From assembly GCA_027019165.1 (NCBI GenBank), contig JALUXC010000003.1:1-64000 (forward strand): 64,000 nt of DNA, read 5' to 3'. The stretch's first letter is position 1. Each line of letters starts with the position of its first letter. This document shows, piece after piece, positions 44,517 to 53,870 of this stretch. Source of the stretch: Pseudophaeobacter sp. GTDB lineage: Bacteria > Pseudomonadota > Alphaproteobacteria > Rhodobacterales > Rhodobacteraceae. Under the pieces are notes generated by a model. The model had not been told where the DNA came from and did not search any database. It saw nothing but the letters and a program-made list of their open reading frames with translations. Made by a program: the position numbers and the translations under genes.

Positions 44517-46070
44517 ATGAATGTTCATGTTGCACCGCCCACCGGGGGCTATGGGATCCTTGTCGAACCGCTCAGCGGTCCTGTGCGTGTGTTCCGCAAT
44601 GGGGTTTTGCTGGCACAAACCACTGCGGCCAAGGTGATGTATGAAACCCGCATGCCGCCCATGGTCTATTTCCCGCGCGAGTCCATTCAGGTCCCCCTCT
44701 CCGATCACGTCGGGCTGCAGACGTTCTGTCCGTTCAAGGGCACGGCCTGCTACCATGATCTCAAACTGCAGGACGGGCGCGTCGACAATGCCGTCTGGAT
44801 CTATGAGCAAACCCTGCCTGAGGCCGCTGGGATCGCAGGCCATGTGGGCTTTGTCTGCGACGAGAAAACCCACATCGACCTTGGAGACAATGAGCTTACC
44901 CCACCCGACCATGGCAATATTTCCGGGCCGCTGATCGACTGGCTCCTGCGGGAAGCGGCCATGCTGCCAACGCCTGAGGATTTCACCAAAACGCTGGCCG
45001 AAAAACTGCGCGAACAGGGCGTGTATCTGACGCGCCTGTCGGTTCTGTCCTGGTCGCTGCACCCGATGATCGCCGGCAAGAACTATGTCTGGAGACAAAG
45101 CTCGGACGACATCACCGTGATGACGCCCAGCTACGACATTCTCAGCTCGCCTGAGTATCAGAACAGTCCGCTACGCCACGTCTCGCAAGGCCTCGGCGGC
45201 GTACGCCACCGGCTGCACCGGGATCTGCCGGATGATGCTTTCCCGATTCTGCAGGACCTGCGCAAGGAAGGCGCCACCGATTACGTCGCCATGCCGCTGC
45301 CCTTTTCTGACGGGCGCATCAACGTGCTGACCGTCGCCAGCGATCACCCCGACGGCTTTACCACCGCCAATCTGGGCCTGATCTTTGAATGCTCCGCCGT
45401 GATCGCCCGCTATTATGAGGTCTTCATGCAGCGCGAGAATGCGCAGTCGCTTTTGGAAACCTATGTGGGCAAACGCTCTGGCGCGCGGGTCCTGGGCGGA
45501 GAGATCCGCCGCGGCGATGGCGATGAGATCGACGCCGCTATCATGTTTTGCGACCTGCGCGGCTCGACCCGGCTCGAAGAGGAACTGGGTCGCAGCGCCT
45601 ATATCCAGCTCTTGAACGGGTTCTTCGAGACCATTTCGACCATCGTGCATGAGACCGGCGGCGAAGTGTTGAAATTCATCGGCGACGCTGTGCTGGCGGT
45701 CTTTCCGGCCGATCCGCAGAAAAGCTACCGCGCGCGCAGCAACGCCGTGAAATCAGCCCGCGCCATTGTCGATGCCCTTCCCGCTCTGGCGGCAGAGACA
45801 GGCGTCGATGCGCTGCACTGTTCGACAGGCATCGCCTATGGATCGGTCACCTATGGCAATGTCGGCTCGCAGGAACGGCTCGACTTCACCGTCATCGGCC
45901 AGGCCGCTAATGTGGCCGCGCGGCTGGGGGACTACGGCAAATCGCTTGGCTATCAGATCGTGGTCAGCGCCGATGTGCTGAAGGATCCTTCGTCAGCCAT
46001 CCCGCTTGGAGAGGTCGAGTTGCACAACGTCTCCCGCCCGGTGAACAGCTACGCCATTCCCACCAACTGA
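44517..46070 (+). CDS. DUF427 / class III adenylate cyclase fusion
   Basis: 517 aa, no transmembrane helices. Residues about 20-120 match DUF427 (VRVFRNGVLLAQT, FPRESIQ, TFCPFKGTACYHDL). The middle part (about 150-310) looks like a GAF/PAS-type region. The last 190 residues are a cyclase domain: MFCDLRGSTR, LKFIGDAVLAVFP, TVIGQAANVAARL, with the base-selecting Lys and catalytic Asn/Arg all present. AGAGG is 11 bases before ATG 44517. Soluble cAMP producer with two candidate sensor domains; the 118-base gap from the winged-helix gene contains no terminator. Confidence 0.85.
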   Translation: MNVHVAPPTGGYGILVEPLSGPVRVFRNGVLLAQTTAAKVMYETRMPPMVYFPRESIQVPLSDHVGLQTFCPFKGTACYHDLKLQDGRVDNAVWIYEQTLPEAAGIAGHVGFVCDEKTHIDLGDNELTPPDHGNISGPLIDWLLREAAMLPTPEDFTKTLAEKLREQGVYLTRLSVLSWSLHPMIAGKNYVWRQSSDDITVMTPSYDILSSPEYQNSPLRHVSQGLGGVRHRLHRDLPDDAFPILQDLRKEGATDYVAMPLPFSDGRINVLTVASDHPDGFTTANLGLIFECSAVIARYYEVFMQRENAQSLLETYVGKRSGARVLGGEIRRGDGDEIDAAIMFCDLRGSTRLEEELGRSAYIQLLNGFFETISTIVHETGGEVLKFIGDAVLAVFPADPQKSYRARSNAVKSARAIVDALPALAAETGVDALHCSTGIAYGSVTYGNVGSQERLDFTVIGQAANVAARLGDYGKSLGYQIVVSADVLKDPSSAIPLGEVELHNVSRPVNSYAIPTN

Positions 46071-46168
46071 CGTGACCGCGTTTTGGAGAGGGGTCAAGGG
46101 CCGCCCCGCGGCCGCGCGACAGCGCGGTTCACCCTTGAGGCCTCACCAGAGCGCATGACACTCGAAAA

Positions 46169-46240
46169 GGTCCGCCTGAGGGCAGATCTGCCCCTCAGCG
46201 GCCTCTCAGCAGATCTTTTCCCGCTGCCCAAAGGGCAGCG
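46169..46240. terminator. Hairpins between cyclase and AEC carrier genes
   Basis: CTGAGGGCAG / CTGCCC(C)TCAG with one bulge (about 46175-46197), and the perfect CGCTGCCC-AAA-GGGCAGCG (46222-46240). They lie in the 253-base gap between two convergent genes. No other feature is seen there. Confidence 0.5.
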
Positions 46241-46323
46241 CCGGGCCCAAGGCCGCACGAAAGGGGTCCGGCGCAGCCGGGCTCCTGCGGGCGCGGGAGC
46301 ACTGCACCTTGCGTTTTTTCAGA

Positions 46324-47268
46324 TCAAACCAGCAGCCACAACAGGACGGTCAAGGTCACAAAAGCGAGGCTCGTAGCCGTCAGCATGGCAAGGCTCGCGG
46401 CGCCCTCAAGCCCCTGCCGCTGTGCCAGCACCGTGTAGATCCCGAACATCGGCATCGCCGCCGACAGGATCACCGCGCTGTGCAGCTCGGGCGGCAACGT
46501 CACCAGCCCCGCGCCAAGGAGAACCGCCGCAACCCCCGCCACCAGCGCCGGGTGCAAGAGCAGCTTGCTCGCCGCGATCTGCGCTGCAAGGCTGCGGTTG
46601 CCGTGCATCGGCAGCCCCACCAGTGAGCCTCCGATCACCACCAGCGACAAGGCCCCGGCCGAGGCCGCCAGCATATCGACAAAGCGCAAAAACGGCCCCG
46701 GCAGCGAAAGCCCCGTGGCCGACACCACAAGCCCCAGCGCCAGCGCGATCAGCATCGGCATCTTCGCCATGTTCCAAAGGATCCCGCGCAGTCTTGGCAA
46801 AAGCGGCTGGCCAGAAGCACTCGCCGCCAGCTCCATCAGCAACAGGCATGTGGGGATCAGGATCAGGTTCTCGACCAAGAGGTTCAGCGCCAGGATCACC
46901 CCGGCAAGGTCTGGAAAAACCAAGAGCATGATCGGATAGCCGACAAAGCCGTTGTTGGGACAGGTCGACCCCATCACCCCCAACGCCCGGCGTCGCGGAT
47001 CAACGCCGCGAAGGGTGAACAGCCCATAAGCCACCGCGAGGGTCGACAGACCGCCAACGGCATAGATCAGCACATATCCCGGCTGGAACACCTCTGCCGG
47101 ATTGCGCGCAGCCACGGCGGAAAAGATCAGCGCAGGCAGGGCGATATTCAGAACATAAGAGCCGAACCGGCGCATGTCCTCAGGGGCGAACCAGCCCTTC
47201 CAGACGATGAGATAGCCAAGCGCAAGCGCCGCATAGATTGGAAATGTAATGGCAAGGATCGCGCCCAT
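46324..47268 (-). CDS. AEC-family (auxin efflux carrier-like) transporter
   Basis: 314 aa, about ten hydrophobic helices in two halves. The family pattern is seen in the N-terminal pair (ILAITFPIYAALALGYL, LNIALPALIFSAVA) and in the discontinuous helix region GSTCPNNGFVGYPIMLLVF. AEC members move organic anions such as malate or malonate. It starts 13 bases after the aroC stop, so both are probably co-transcribed. Confidence 0.85.
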   Translation of the reverse strand: MGAILAITFPIYAALALGYLIVWKGWFAPEDMRRFGSYVLNIALPALIFSAVAARNPAEVFQPGYVLIYAVGGLSTLAVAYGLFTLRGVDPRRRALGVMGSTCPNNGFVGYPIMLLVFPDLAGVILALNLLVENLILIPTCLLLMELAASASGQPLLPRLRGILWNMAKMPMLIALALGLVVSATGLSLPGPFLRFVDMLAASAGALSLVVIGGSLVGLPMHGNRSLAAQIAASKLLLHPALVAGVAAVLLGAGLVTLPPELHSAVILSAAMPMFGIYTVLAQRQGLEGAASLAMLTATSLAFVTLTVLLWLLV

Positions 47269-47281
47269 GGAACCGACCCTT

Positions 47282-48385
47282 TTAGCCGATCCTGCCCTGG
47301 TTCTCTCCGATCTGACCGCGATGCAGCAACAGGTGATCCAGAATAACGCAAGCCATCATCGCTTCGGCCACTGGAACCGCGCGGATGCCGACGCAAGGAT
47401 CGTGGCGCCCCTTGGTGATCACCTCGGCCGGGGAGCCATCCTTGCGGATCGACTGGCGCGGCGTCAGGATCGAAGAGGTCGGCTTGACGGCAAAGCGCAC
47501 CACCACATCCTGACCCGTTGAAATCCCGCCAAGGATGCCACCCGCGTGGTTGGAGGAATAAACCGGCTGGCCGTTATTGCCCATGAAGATCTCATCGGCG
47601 TTTTCAGACCCTTTCAGACGCGCGGCATTCATGCCCTCGCCAATCTCGACGCCTTTGACCGCGTTGATCGACATCATCGCGGCGGCGAGATCGGTGTCGA
47701 GCTTGCCATAGACCGGCGCACCGATCCCGGCGGGCACACCGCGGGCGACAACTTCGATAACTGCACCAACGGAATCATGCGCCTTGCGCAGGGCCTGCAG
47801 ATAATCTTCCCAACCCTGCACCGCGCCCGCATCGGGGATCCAGAAATCATTCTGATCGATAGCCTCCCAGTCAAAGCGTTCGCGGTCGATCTCCATCTCG
47901 CCCATGGCGACCATGTAGCCCTTGATCGTGAGGCCCGGCACCAGCGCCTTGATCGCCTCGCGGGCAACGCCGCCGGCAGCCACCCGCGCTGCCGTTTCCC
48001 GCGCCGAAGAACGCCCGCCGCCGCGATAGTCCCGGTTGCCGTATTTCTGGTAATAGGTGATGTCGGCATGACCGGGGCGGAAGGTCTGGGCGATATCGCC
48101 GTAATCCTTGGAGCGCTGGTCGGTGTTCTCGATCATCAGCTGGATCGGCGTGCCGGTGGATTTGCCTTCAAAGACGCCCGACAGGATCTTGACCGCATCG
48201 GGTTCGTTGCGCTGGGTCATGTTCTTGTTCTGACCGGGGCGGCGCTTGTCGAGCCACTGCTGCAGCATTTCCGGTTCAATCGGCACGTTCGGCGGGCAGC
48301 CGTCAACCGTTGCGCCCAGCGCGGGACCGTGGCTTTCACCCCAGGTGGTGACGCGGAAAAGATGGCCAAAGCTGTTCATCGACAT
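47282..48385 (-). CDS. aroC: Chorismate synthase
   Basis: 367 aa, normal length. Start [20 protein letters not shown] and the blocks [34 protein letters not shown] and [16 protein letters not shown] are diagnostic of AroC. It turns 5-enolpyruvylshikimate 3-phosphate into chorismate with reduced FMN, the last common step of aromatic amino-acid synthesis. AAAGGAGA lies before ATG 48385. Confidence 0.97.
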   Translation of the reverse strand: MSMNSFGHLFRVTTWGESHGPALGATVDGCPPNVPIEPEMLQQWLDKRRPGQNKNMTQRNEPDAVKILSGVFEGKSTGTPIQLMIENTDQRSKDYGDIAQTFRPGHADITYYQKYGNRDYRGGGRSSARETAARVAAGGVAREAIKALVPGLTIKGYMVAMGEMEIDRERFDWEAIDQNDFWIPDAGAVQGWEDYLQALRKAHDSVGAVIEVVARGVPAGIGAPVYGKLDTDLAAAMMSINAVKGVEIGEGMNAARLKGSENADEIFMGNNGQPVYSSNHAGGILGGISTGQDVVVRFAVKPTSSILTPRQSIRKDGSPAEVITKGRHDPCVGIRAVPVAEAMMACVILDHLLLHRGQIGENQGRIG

Positions 48386-48556
48386 GGGGGCGGTCTCCTT
48401 TGCGAGACGTGCTTAGCGGCGGGGCGGGCACGGCTCAAGAGCAATTGCGCCTGCAGCGCACGGTCCTGCAAGGCTTTGATCACCTGTTTCGCGCGCGAAA
48501 CATTTCCCATGGCACCGCTCCTTCCTTGTCATTCCCCTGCGCGCAGCCTAGTTTGC

Positions 48557-48645
48557 GGCACACCTCGGGGTGCGCCACGGCGCTGAGAGTACACCCGTTG
48601 AACCTGAACCGGCTCATACCGGCGGAGGGAAGGTTTTGGAGCAGC
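48557..48645 (+). promoter_or_regulatory. TPP riboswitch (THI element)
   Basis: The conserved blocks are present: GGGGTGC, the CTGAGAG core (48583-48589) with ACACCC after it, GAACCTGAACCGG and the closing GGAGGGAAGG. Thiamine pyrophosphate binding normally hides the ribosome-binding site downstream; here AAAGGAGG is about 40 bases further, before thiB. It controls thiBPQ. Confidence 0.92.
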
Positions 48646-48693
48646 CCCGAATGTCAGGCCCTCCCCTTGCCCGTCGCCGCAAAGGAGGATGCC

Positions 48694-49671
48694 ATGAAGT
48701 ATTCTGTTTTTGCAGCGGGACTGCTGGGCGCATCGGCGGCATTGGCCGAGACGCCCGAATTGACCGTTTACACCTATGACAGCTTTGTCTCTGACTGGGG
48801 CCCCGGCCCTGCGGTTGAGGCCGCCTTTGAAGAGGTCTGCGGCTGCGATCTGAAACTCGTCGGAGCGGGCGATGGCGCGGCGCTTCTGGCGCGCATCAAA
48901 CTGGAAGGCGACCGCTCGGATGCCGATGTGGTGCTGGGGCTCGATACCAACCTCACCGCCGCCGCAAGGGACAGCGGGCTGTTTGCGCCGCATTCCGTCA
49001 CTGCCGACTATGACCTGCCGATCGCATGGGGTGACGACACCTTTGTGCCCTATGACTGGGGCTATTTCGCCTTTGTCCACAATGCGGACGCCGCTGTGCC
49101 GGGCGATTTCAAAGCGCTGGCCGCCAGTGACACCAAGATCGTGATCCAGGATCCGCGCTCCTCTACTCCCGGTCTGGGCCTTCTGATGTGGGTCAAAGCC
49201 GCTTACGGAGATGAGGCCCCCGCAATCTGGGACGGGCTGTCGGACAATATCGTCACCGTCACCAAGGGCTGGTCCGAAGCCTATGGCATGTTCCTTGAGG
49301 GTGAGGCGGATATGGTGTTGTCCTACACCACCTCCCCCGCCTATCACCTGATCGCCGAAGAAGACGCCAGCAAATCCGCCGCCTCCTTTGCCGAAGGGCA
49401 CTACATGCAGGTCGAGGTCGCCGGAAAGCTCGCCGCGTCAGACCAGCCTGAGCTGGCCGATCAGTTCCTGCAGTTCATGGTCTCGGATGCCTTCCAGTCG
49501 ATCATCCCCACGACCAACTGGATGTATCCGGCCGTCACCCCCGCAGGTGGTCTGCCCAAGGGGTTTGAGACCTTGATCACCCCGGAAAAATCGCTGCTGC
49601 TGCCTGCGGATGAGGCTGCGGCGGTCCGTGATGCAGCGCTGGACGAATGGCGCGGCGCGCTCAGCCGTTAA
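48694..49671 (+). CDS. thiB: Thiamine-binding periplasmic protein
   Basis: 325 aa, signal peptide ending near residue 18 (AALA/ET). The mature start LTVYTYDSFVSDWGPG and the block YDWGYFAFVHN are typical of ThiB (TbpA). It binds thiamine, thiamine phosphate or TPP in the periplasm and delivers it to ThiP/ThiQ. AAAGGAGG stands 6 bases before ATG 48694. It heads the riboswitch-controlled operon. Confidence 0.93.
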   Translation: MKYSVFAAGLLGASAALAETPELTVYTYDSFVSDWGPGPAVEAAFEEVCGCDLKLVGAGDGAALLARIKLEGDRSDADVVLGLDTNLTAAARDSGLFAPHSVTADYDLPIAWGDDTFVPYDWGYFAFVHNADAAVPGDFKALAASDTKIVIQDPRSSTPGLGLLMWVKAAYGDEAPAIWDGLSDNIVTVTKGWSEAYGMFLEGEADMVLSYTTSPAYHLIAEEDASKSAASFAEGHYMQVEVAGKLAASDQPELADQFLQFMVSDAFQSIIPTTNWMYPAVTPAGGLPKGFETLITPEKSLLLPADEAAAVRDAALDEWRGALSR

Positions 49672-51203
49672 GCCCGGCTGCGGGATATGGCGCCGCTGCC
49701 CTCGTGGCGGCGCTGATCCTTGGCACGCTGGCGGCTGTGGCTTTCAATGCCGAGACCGGGCGAGGCCTCAGCGCCGCCGATTGGGCAGCGGTGCGGTTCA
49801 CGTTAATACAGGCGAGCCTTTCAGCCCTGTTCAGCGTCGCCTTGGCGGTGCCCGTTGCACGCTCGCTGGCGCGGCGCAGGTTCAAGGGGCGCTCGGTGCT
49901 GATCACACTTCTCGGCGCGCCTTTCATCCTGCCGGTGATCGTTGCCATCCTTGGCCTGCTGGCGGTCTTTGGCCGCGCGGGCTGGGTCAGCGAAGCGCTG
50001 GCGCTGTTCGGGCTTGAGCCGCTCTCCATCTACGGGTTGCACGGCGTGGTGCTGGCGCATGTGTTTTTCAACCTGCCACTGGCAACCCGGCTGATCCTGC
50101 AAGGCTGGCAAGAGATCCCCGCCGAACGTTTCCGCCTGGCCGCGCAGCTGGGTGCAGGCCCGCGCGCCATGTGGCAGCTGCTCGAAGCGCCAATGCTTGC
50201 CCGCGTGGTGCCCGGAGCGCTGGCAGTGGTCTTTGCCATCTGCCTGTCGAGTTTCGCAGTGGCGCTGACGCTGGGCGGAGGGCCGCGCGCCACCACCATT
50301 GAACTGGCGATCTTTCAGGCCTTCAGCTTTGATTTCGACCTTGGCCGGGCTGCGCTGCTATCAGGGCTGCAACTGGTCTTGACCGCATTGGCGGCAACGC
50401 TGGCCCTGCGCACGCCGGTGGGTGAGGGGTTTGGTTCTGGCCTTGACCGGATGCTGCGCCGCTGGGATGGACAGAACACTTTTGCACAGAGCCTTGATAC
50501 CTTCTGGATTGTCTTTGCAGGCCTGTTCCTGCTGCTCCCTCTCCTCGCCGTTGTCCTGTCGGGGTTGCCCGGAGTGCTGTCCCTGCCTGCTACGGTCTGG
50601 TCAGCGGCTTTCGCCTCGGTCCTTGTGGCCTCTGCCAGCACCCTCATCCTGCTGGCGCTGGCGCTGCCCATGGCTTTGGCGGCGGCGCAGGGACGCCCGC
50701 TGCCGATGGAGATCGCCGGGCTGTTGGGCCTTGCCGCCTCTCCGCTGGTGATTGGCACCGGGCTTTTCATCCTGATCTACCCTGTCGCCAGTCCATTTGC
50801 GCTGGCGCTGCCGGTCACCGCGCTGGTCAATGCGGTGATGGCGCTGCCTTTCGCCTTGCGGATTCTGGTCCCCGCCTGCCGCGACGTGGTGGCGCGGCAT
50901 CGCAAACTGGCGCTGACGCTCGATATGCGCGGCTGGCCTTTTCTGCGCCGGGTGGTGCTGCCGCGCCTGCGGGCACAGATCGGATTTGCCGCAGGCCTTG
51001 CCGCGGCGCTGTCGATGGGGGATCTTGGCGTCATCGCCCTCTTTGCCGACCCTGAGGTCGCCACCCTGCCGCTACAGGTCTACCGTTTGATGGGTGCCTA
51101 TCAGATGCAGGCGGCGGCCGGGGCGGCGCTGCTCCTTTTGGTGCTGTCGATGGGGGCGTTCTGGATCCTCGACCGTGGAGGCCGCTGGCATGCTGAAGCT
51201 TGA
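49647..51203 (+). CDS. thiP: Thiamine ABC importer permease
   Basis: 518 aa, about twelve transmembrane helices in two fused halves, each with an EAA-type loop (AERFRLAAQLGAGPRAMWQL and ARHRKLALTLDMRGWPFLRR). It overlaps thiB by 25 bases and thiQ by 14, so all three are translationally coupled. Confidence 0.92.
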   Translation: MARRAQPLSPAAGYGAAALVAALILGTLAAVAFNAETGRGLSAADWAAVRFTLIQASLSALFSVALAVPVARSLARRRFKGRSVLITLLGAPFILPVIVAILGLLAVFGRAGWVSEALALFGLEPLSIYGLHGVVLAHVFFNLPLATRLILQGWQEIPAERFRLAAQLGAGPRAMWQLLEAPMLARVVPGALAVVFAICLSSFAVALTLGGGPRATTIELAIFQAFSFDFDLGRAALLSGLQLVLTALAATLALRTPVGEGFGSGLDRMLRRWDGQNTFAQSLDTFWIVFAGLFLLLPLLAVVLSGLPGVLSLPATVWSAAFASVLVASASTLILLALALPMALAAAQGRPLPMEIAGLLGLAASPLVIGTGLFILIYPVASPFALALPVTALVNAVMALPFALRILVPACRDVVARHRKLALTLDMRGWPFLRRVVLPRLRAQIGFAAGLAAALSMGDLGVIALFADPEVATLPLQVYRLMGAYQMQAAAGAALLLLVLSMGAFWILDRGGRWHAEA

Positions 51204-51882
51204 TCGCACCCGTATCAAGAACGGCGGTTTCACCCTGACCGCAGATCTGCAGATCCCGCGCGGCGCGCGCGTGGCGGTGATCGGCCCCTCGGGTGCGGGC
51301 AAATCCACCCTGATCGAAGCGATTGCAGGCTTCCTGCCTCTCACCTCTGGCCGTGTGCTGTGGGAGGGGGAAGACCTGACCGACCGCCTGCCGGGAAAGC
51401 GCCCGGTGGCTATGCTGTTTCAGGATGGCAACCTCTTTCCTCATCTGACAGCCGCGCAGAATGTCGGTCTTGGGCTCAATCCGAATCTACGGCTCAGCGA
51501 CGCGGAACACGCGCGGGTGCAGGAGGCGCTTACCCGCGTCGGGCTCAAGGGGATGGACTCGCGCAAACCCGCTGCCCTATCGGGCGGGCAGCAAAGCCGT
51601 GTGGCGCTGGCGCGGGTGCTGGTGCAGGCGCGGGATATTCTGCTTTTGGATGAACCCTTTGCGGCGCTGGGGCCGGCGCTCAAGACCGAAATGCTGGACC
51701 TGGTCTCCGAACTGGCAACTGAGACCGGCGCAACGCTGTTGATGGTCAGCCACGACCCCGGTGATGCCCGCCGCATTGCCGAACAGGTCATTCTGGTGGC
51801 CGAGGGCGCAGCCCATGCGCCCCAAGCGACGGCAGAGCTTTTGGACAACCCGCCGCCGGCCCTGAAAGCTTATCTGGGGTAG
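51190..51882 (+). CDS. thiQ: Thiamine ABC importer ATP-binding protein
   Basis: 230 aa: Walker A GPSGAGKST near residue 35, signature LSGGQQSRV, Walker B ILLLDEPFAALGP, switch His in VSHDPGDARR. Short, without TOBE domain, as ThiQ proteins are. TGGAGG is 6 bases before ATG 51190. It ends the operon. Confidence 0.92.
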   Translation: MLKLDRTRIKNGGFTLTADLQIPRGARVAVIGPSGAGKSTLIEAIAGFLPLTSGRVLWEGEDLTDRLPGKRPVAMLFQDGNLFPHLTAAQNVGLGLNPNLRLSDAEHARVQEALTRVGLKGMDSRKPAALSGGQQSRVALARVLVQARDILLLDEPFAALGPALKTEMLDLVSELATETGATLLMVSHDPGDARRIAEQVILVAEGAAHAPQATAELLDNPPPALKAYLG

Positions 51883-51930
51883 TTTGTTTTCAGAAGCGCA
51901 GTTCAGCGTCCGACCGATGTGGGAGCGGAA

Positions 51931-51982
51931 CGCGCCCGCCGTGGGGGCGGGCGGACGCGTGCCTGCCGCTGAAGCGGCAGGC
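51931..51982. terminator. Two hairpins between convergent thiQ and ribH2
   Basis: GCCCGCC / GGCGGGC (about 51934-51952) and the perfect GCCTGCCGC-TGAA-GCGGCAGGC (51961-51982). They lie in the 122-base gap of two convergent genes and probably end both transcripts. Confidence 0.55.
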
Positions 51983-52004
51983 TGTTGGTCACACATACGA
52001 AGGA

Positions 52005-52454
52005 TTACGCAGCCTGCGCCAATCCCTTTGCCTGTTCCCGCGTTTTGGTGATCATCAGAGCAGCCTGCGCGGCCTCTCGGCCCTTCTGGACGAAGTGATC
52101 GCGGTAGATCGCCATGTGGTGATCCGTCTCCTGAAAATGATGTGGCGTCAGCGAGACCGACAAGACCGGGACGCCGGTGTCCATCCCTGCGCGCATCAGC
52201 CCGTCCACAACGGCCTGGGCGACAAAGTCATGCCGGTAGATGCCGCCATCCACCACCAAGGCGGCGCAGGCCACGGCGGCGTATTGGCCGGTCTTTGCCA
52301 GCTCTTGTGCCATCAGCGGCATCTCAAACGCGCCAGGCACGTCAAAGACGTCAATCTGATCGGCCGGGATCAAGTCCTGAAACCCTTCGAGCGCGCGATC
52401 GACGATATCGGCGTGCCAGTTGGCCTTGATGAATGCATATCGGGTGTGTGTCAT
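52005..52454 (-). CDS. ribH: 6,7-dimethyl-8-ribityllumazine synthase, type II (RibH2-like)
   Basis: 149 aa. The blocks FIKANWHADIVDRAL, DVFDVPGAFEMPLMA and the LTPHHFQE segment fit the type II (RibH2) lumazine synthases known in rhizobia and Brucella. It condenses 5-amino-6-ribitylaminouracil with dihydroxybutanone phosphate in riboflavin synthesis. AAAGGAG lies 6 bases before ATG 52454. The FMN riboswitch is directly upstream, and no other rib gene is present here. Confidence 0.9.
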   Translation of the reverse strand: MTHTRYAFIKANWHADIVDRALEGFQDLIPADQIDVFDVPGAFEMPLMAQELAKTGQYAAVACAALVVDGGIYRHDFVAQAVVDGLMRAGMDTGVPVLSVSLTPHHFQETDHHMAIYRDHFVQKGREAAQAALMITKTREQAKGLAQAA

Positions 52455-52537
52455 AGGTATCTCCTTTAGGTTCGACACGTCACCCAAGGCGATAACGAAC
52501 GGCAGGAGACCCGCCGCCATGGCAGGCCCTGTCGCAC

Positions 52538-52787
52538 GTTCTCTTCCATCCGGACTATAACCGTCGGCTCTGGCCTCTCACCAGATCTGCTAGACACTTT
52601 CCTGTCTGCTCCACAGCTTGATCCGAAAACCGGTTCTCCCTTTTCGGGCTGTGGACGCGTTTGTCCAAGCCGCCGGAGCCGATCCTCGTCCCATTGGCTG
52701 TGGGTGCATGACCCAAAAGCCGCTCGCGGGCTTACGGGGACACGCCCCGCATACCGCCGGTGGGGAATTCCACCCCGCCCTGAGAAC
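52538..52787 (-). promoter_or_regulatory. FMN riboswitch (RFN element)
   Basis: On the minus strand the 5' block GTTCTCAGGGCGGGGTG and the hallmark CCCCACCGGCGGTA are followed by GCCCGCGAGCG, and the 3' part has GGTGAGAGGCCAGAGCCGAC and GTCCGGATGGAAGAGAAC. All conserved RFN helices can pair. The element is about 250 nt because of a long variable arm. It controls the ribH2 gene. Confidence 0.93.
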
Positions 52788-52849
52788 GGATGCAACTTGC
52801 CAAGGGCGGTGCATTGATTCAAGCCTGTTCGCGACGTCAGGAGATCGAA

Positions 52850-53470
52850 ATGCACCCCAACCCCGTCTTTCACGATGCAGATGCCGCTCAGAACCTGGAT
52901 TTTGCCCGCAGCCGCGCCTTTGGCGTGCTGGCGGTTTCGACCGACGAGGCCCCGCTGATCAGCCATGTCCCGTTTCTGCTGAGCGAGGACGGAACATATG
53001 CTGATCTGCATCTGGTGCGTTCGAACCCGATCGTGCGGGCACTGACCAAGCCTCATCCCGCGCGGCTGGCGGTCAGCGGGCCGGATGGCTACATCTCGCC
53101 CGACTGGTACGGGATAGATGAGCAGGTGCCGACCTGGAACTACATCGCGGTCCACCTTACTGGCAGGCTGGAGCGCCTCCCAGATGAAGACTTGCGCGGA
53201 CTTCTGGACCGGCAGTCAGCATTCTATGAAGCGCGTCTTTTACCCAAACCACCCTGGAGCAGCGCCAAGATGGACGGTGCGGCTCTGGCCCGCCTGATGC
53301 GGATGATCCTGCCGGTACGCCTTGGAATCACCGGTGTGGATGGAACCTGGAAGCTGAGCCAAAACAAGCCCGAGACAGCACGTCTTGCTGCTGCAGAGGC
53401 TGTCAATGGCGGTTTCGGGGCTCAGTTGGCAGATCTTTCGGTGCTGATGCAGGCCGCAAAAGCGCAATAG
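52850..53470 (+). CDS. FMN-binding, PaiB-family protein
   Basis: 206 aa. The sequence follows the PaiB family: FGVLAVSTDEAPLISHVPFL, DEQVPTWNYIAVHLTGRLE and the C-terminal GTWKLSQNKP. PaiB proteins have a flavin-reductase-like split-barrel fold; some were described as negative regulators of sporulation and protease genes, but many are probably FMN-dependent enzymes. AGGAGA lies before ATG 52850. Its start is 62 bases from the end of the divergent FMN riboswitch. Confidence 0.85.
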   Translation: MHPNPVFHDADAAQNLDFARSRAFGVLAVSTDEAPLISHVPFLLSEDGTYADLHLVRSNPIVRALTKPHPARLAVSGPDGYISPDWYGIDEQVPTWNYIAVHLTGRLERLPDEDLRGLLDRQSAFYEARLLPKPPWSSAKMDGAALARLMRMILPVRLGITGVDGTWKLSQNKPETARLAAAEAVNGGFGAQLADLSVLMQAAKAQ

Positions 53471-53870
53471 GATCGAGGTCAATTGCGGCCAGGTGAAGGG
53501 TCGATGACGGACCGCAATTTGATGGGACAGAGGTCCGCCAGGGCGTTCTGACCGCAAAAGCGCTGACTGTCGTTGTCGCGTTCCGGCTATCCACCTGAGT
53601 CAAAACAGAACTTCGTTCGCATGACCAAGCTCGGGAAAGCGCTCGTCTGATGTCTGGTGCTTCCTGTTCGGGAGGGCCGCTCCTCAGGAAAATCAAGCTC
53701 AGTTTGCTTTGCCATGCGCCAATCATCTTTGGCGGCCACAATTGCCCCGCAAGACGGGTGCGAAAGATTTTAGGTCAATCCCTGGCAAAAAAATCAGTTC
53801 CTTAAGCAAGCCCTAAGATCCTTCGGTCACCCTGTGCGCGAGACGTTCAGTAAAGCTATGGAGTAAGAGT
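53471..53870. other. 400-base upstream region of the binding protein/chemoreceptor pair
   Basis: No gene, strong hairpin or clear promoter hexamers could be supported. GGAG stands 7 bases before the next start codon. Confidence 0.5.
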
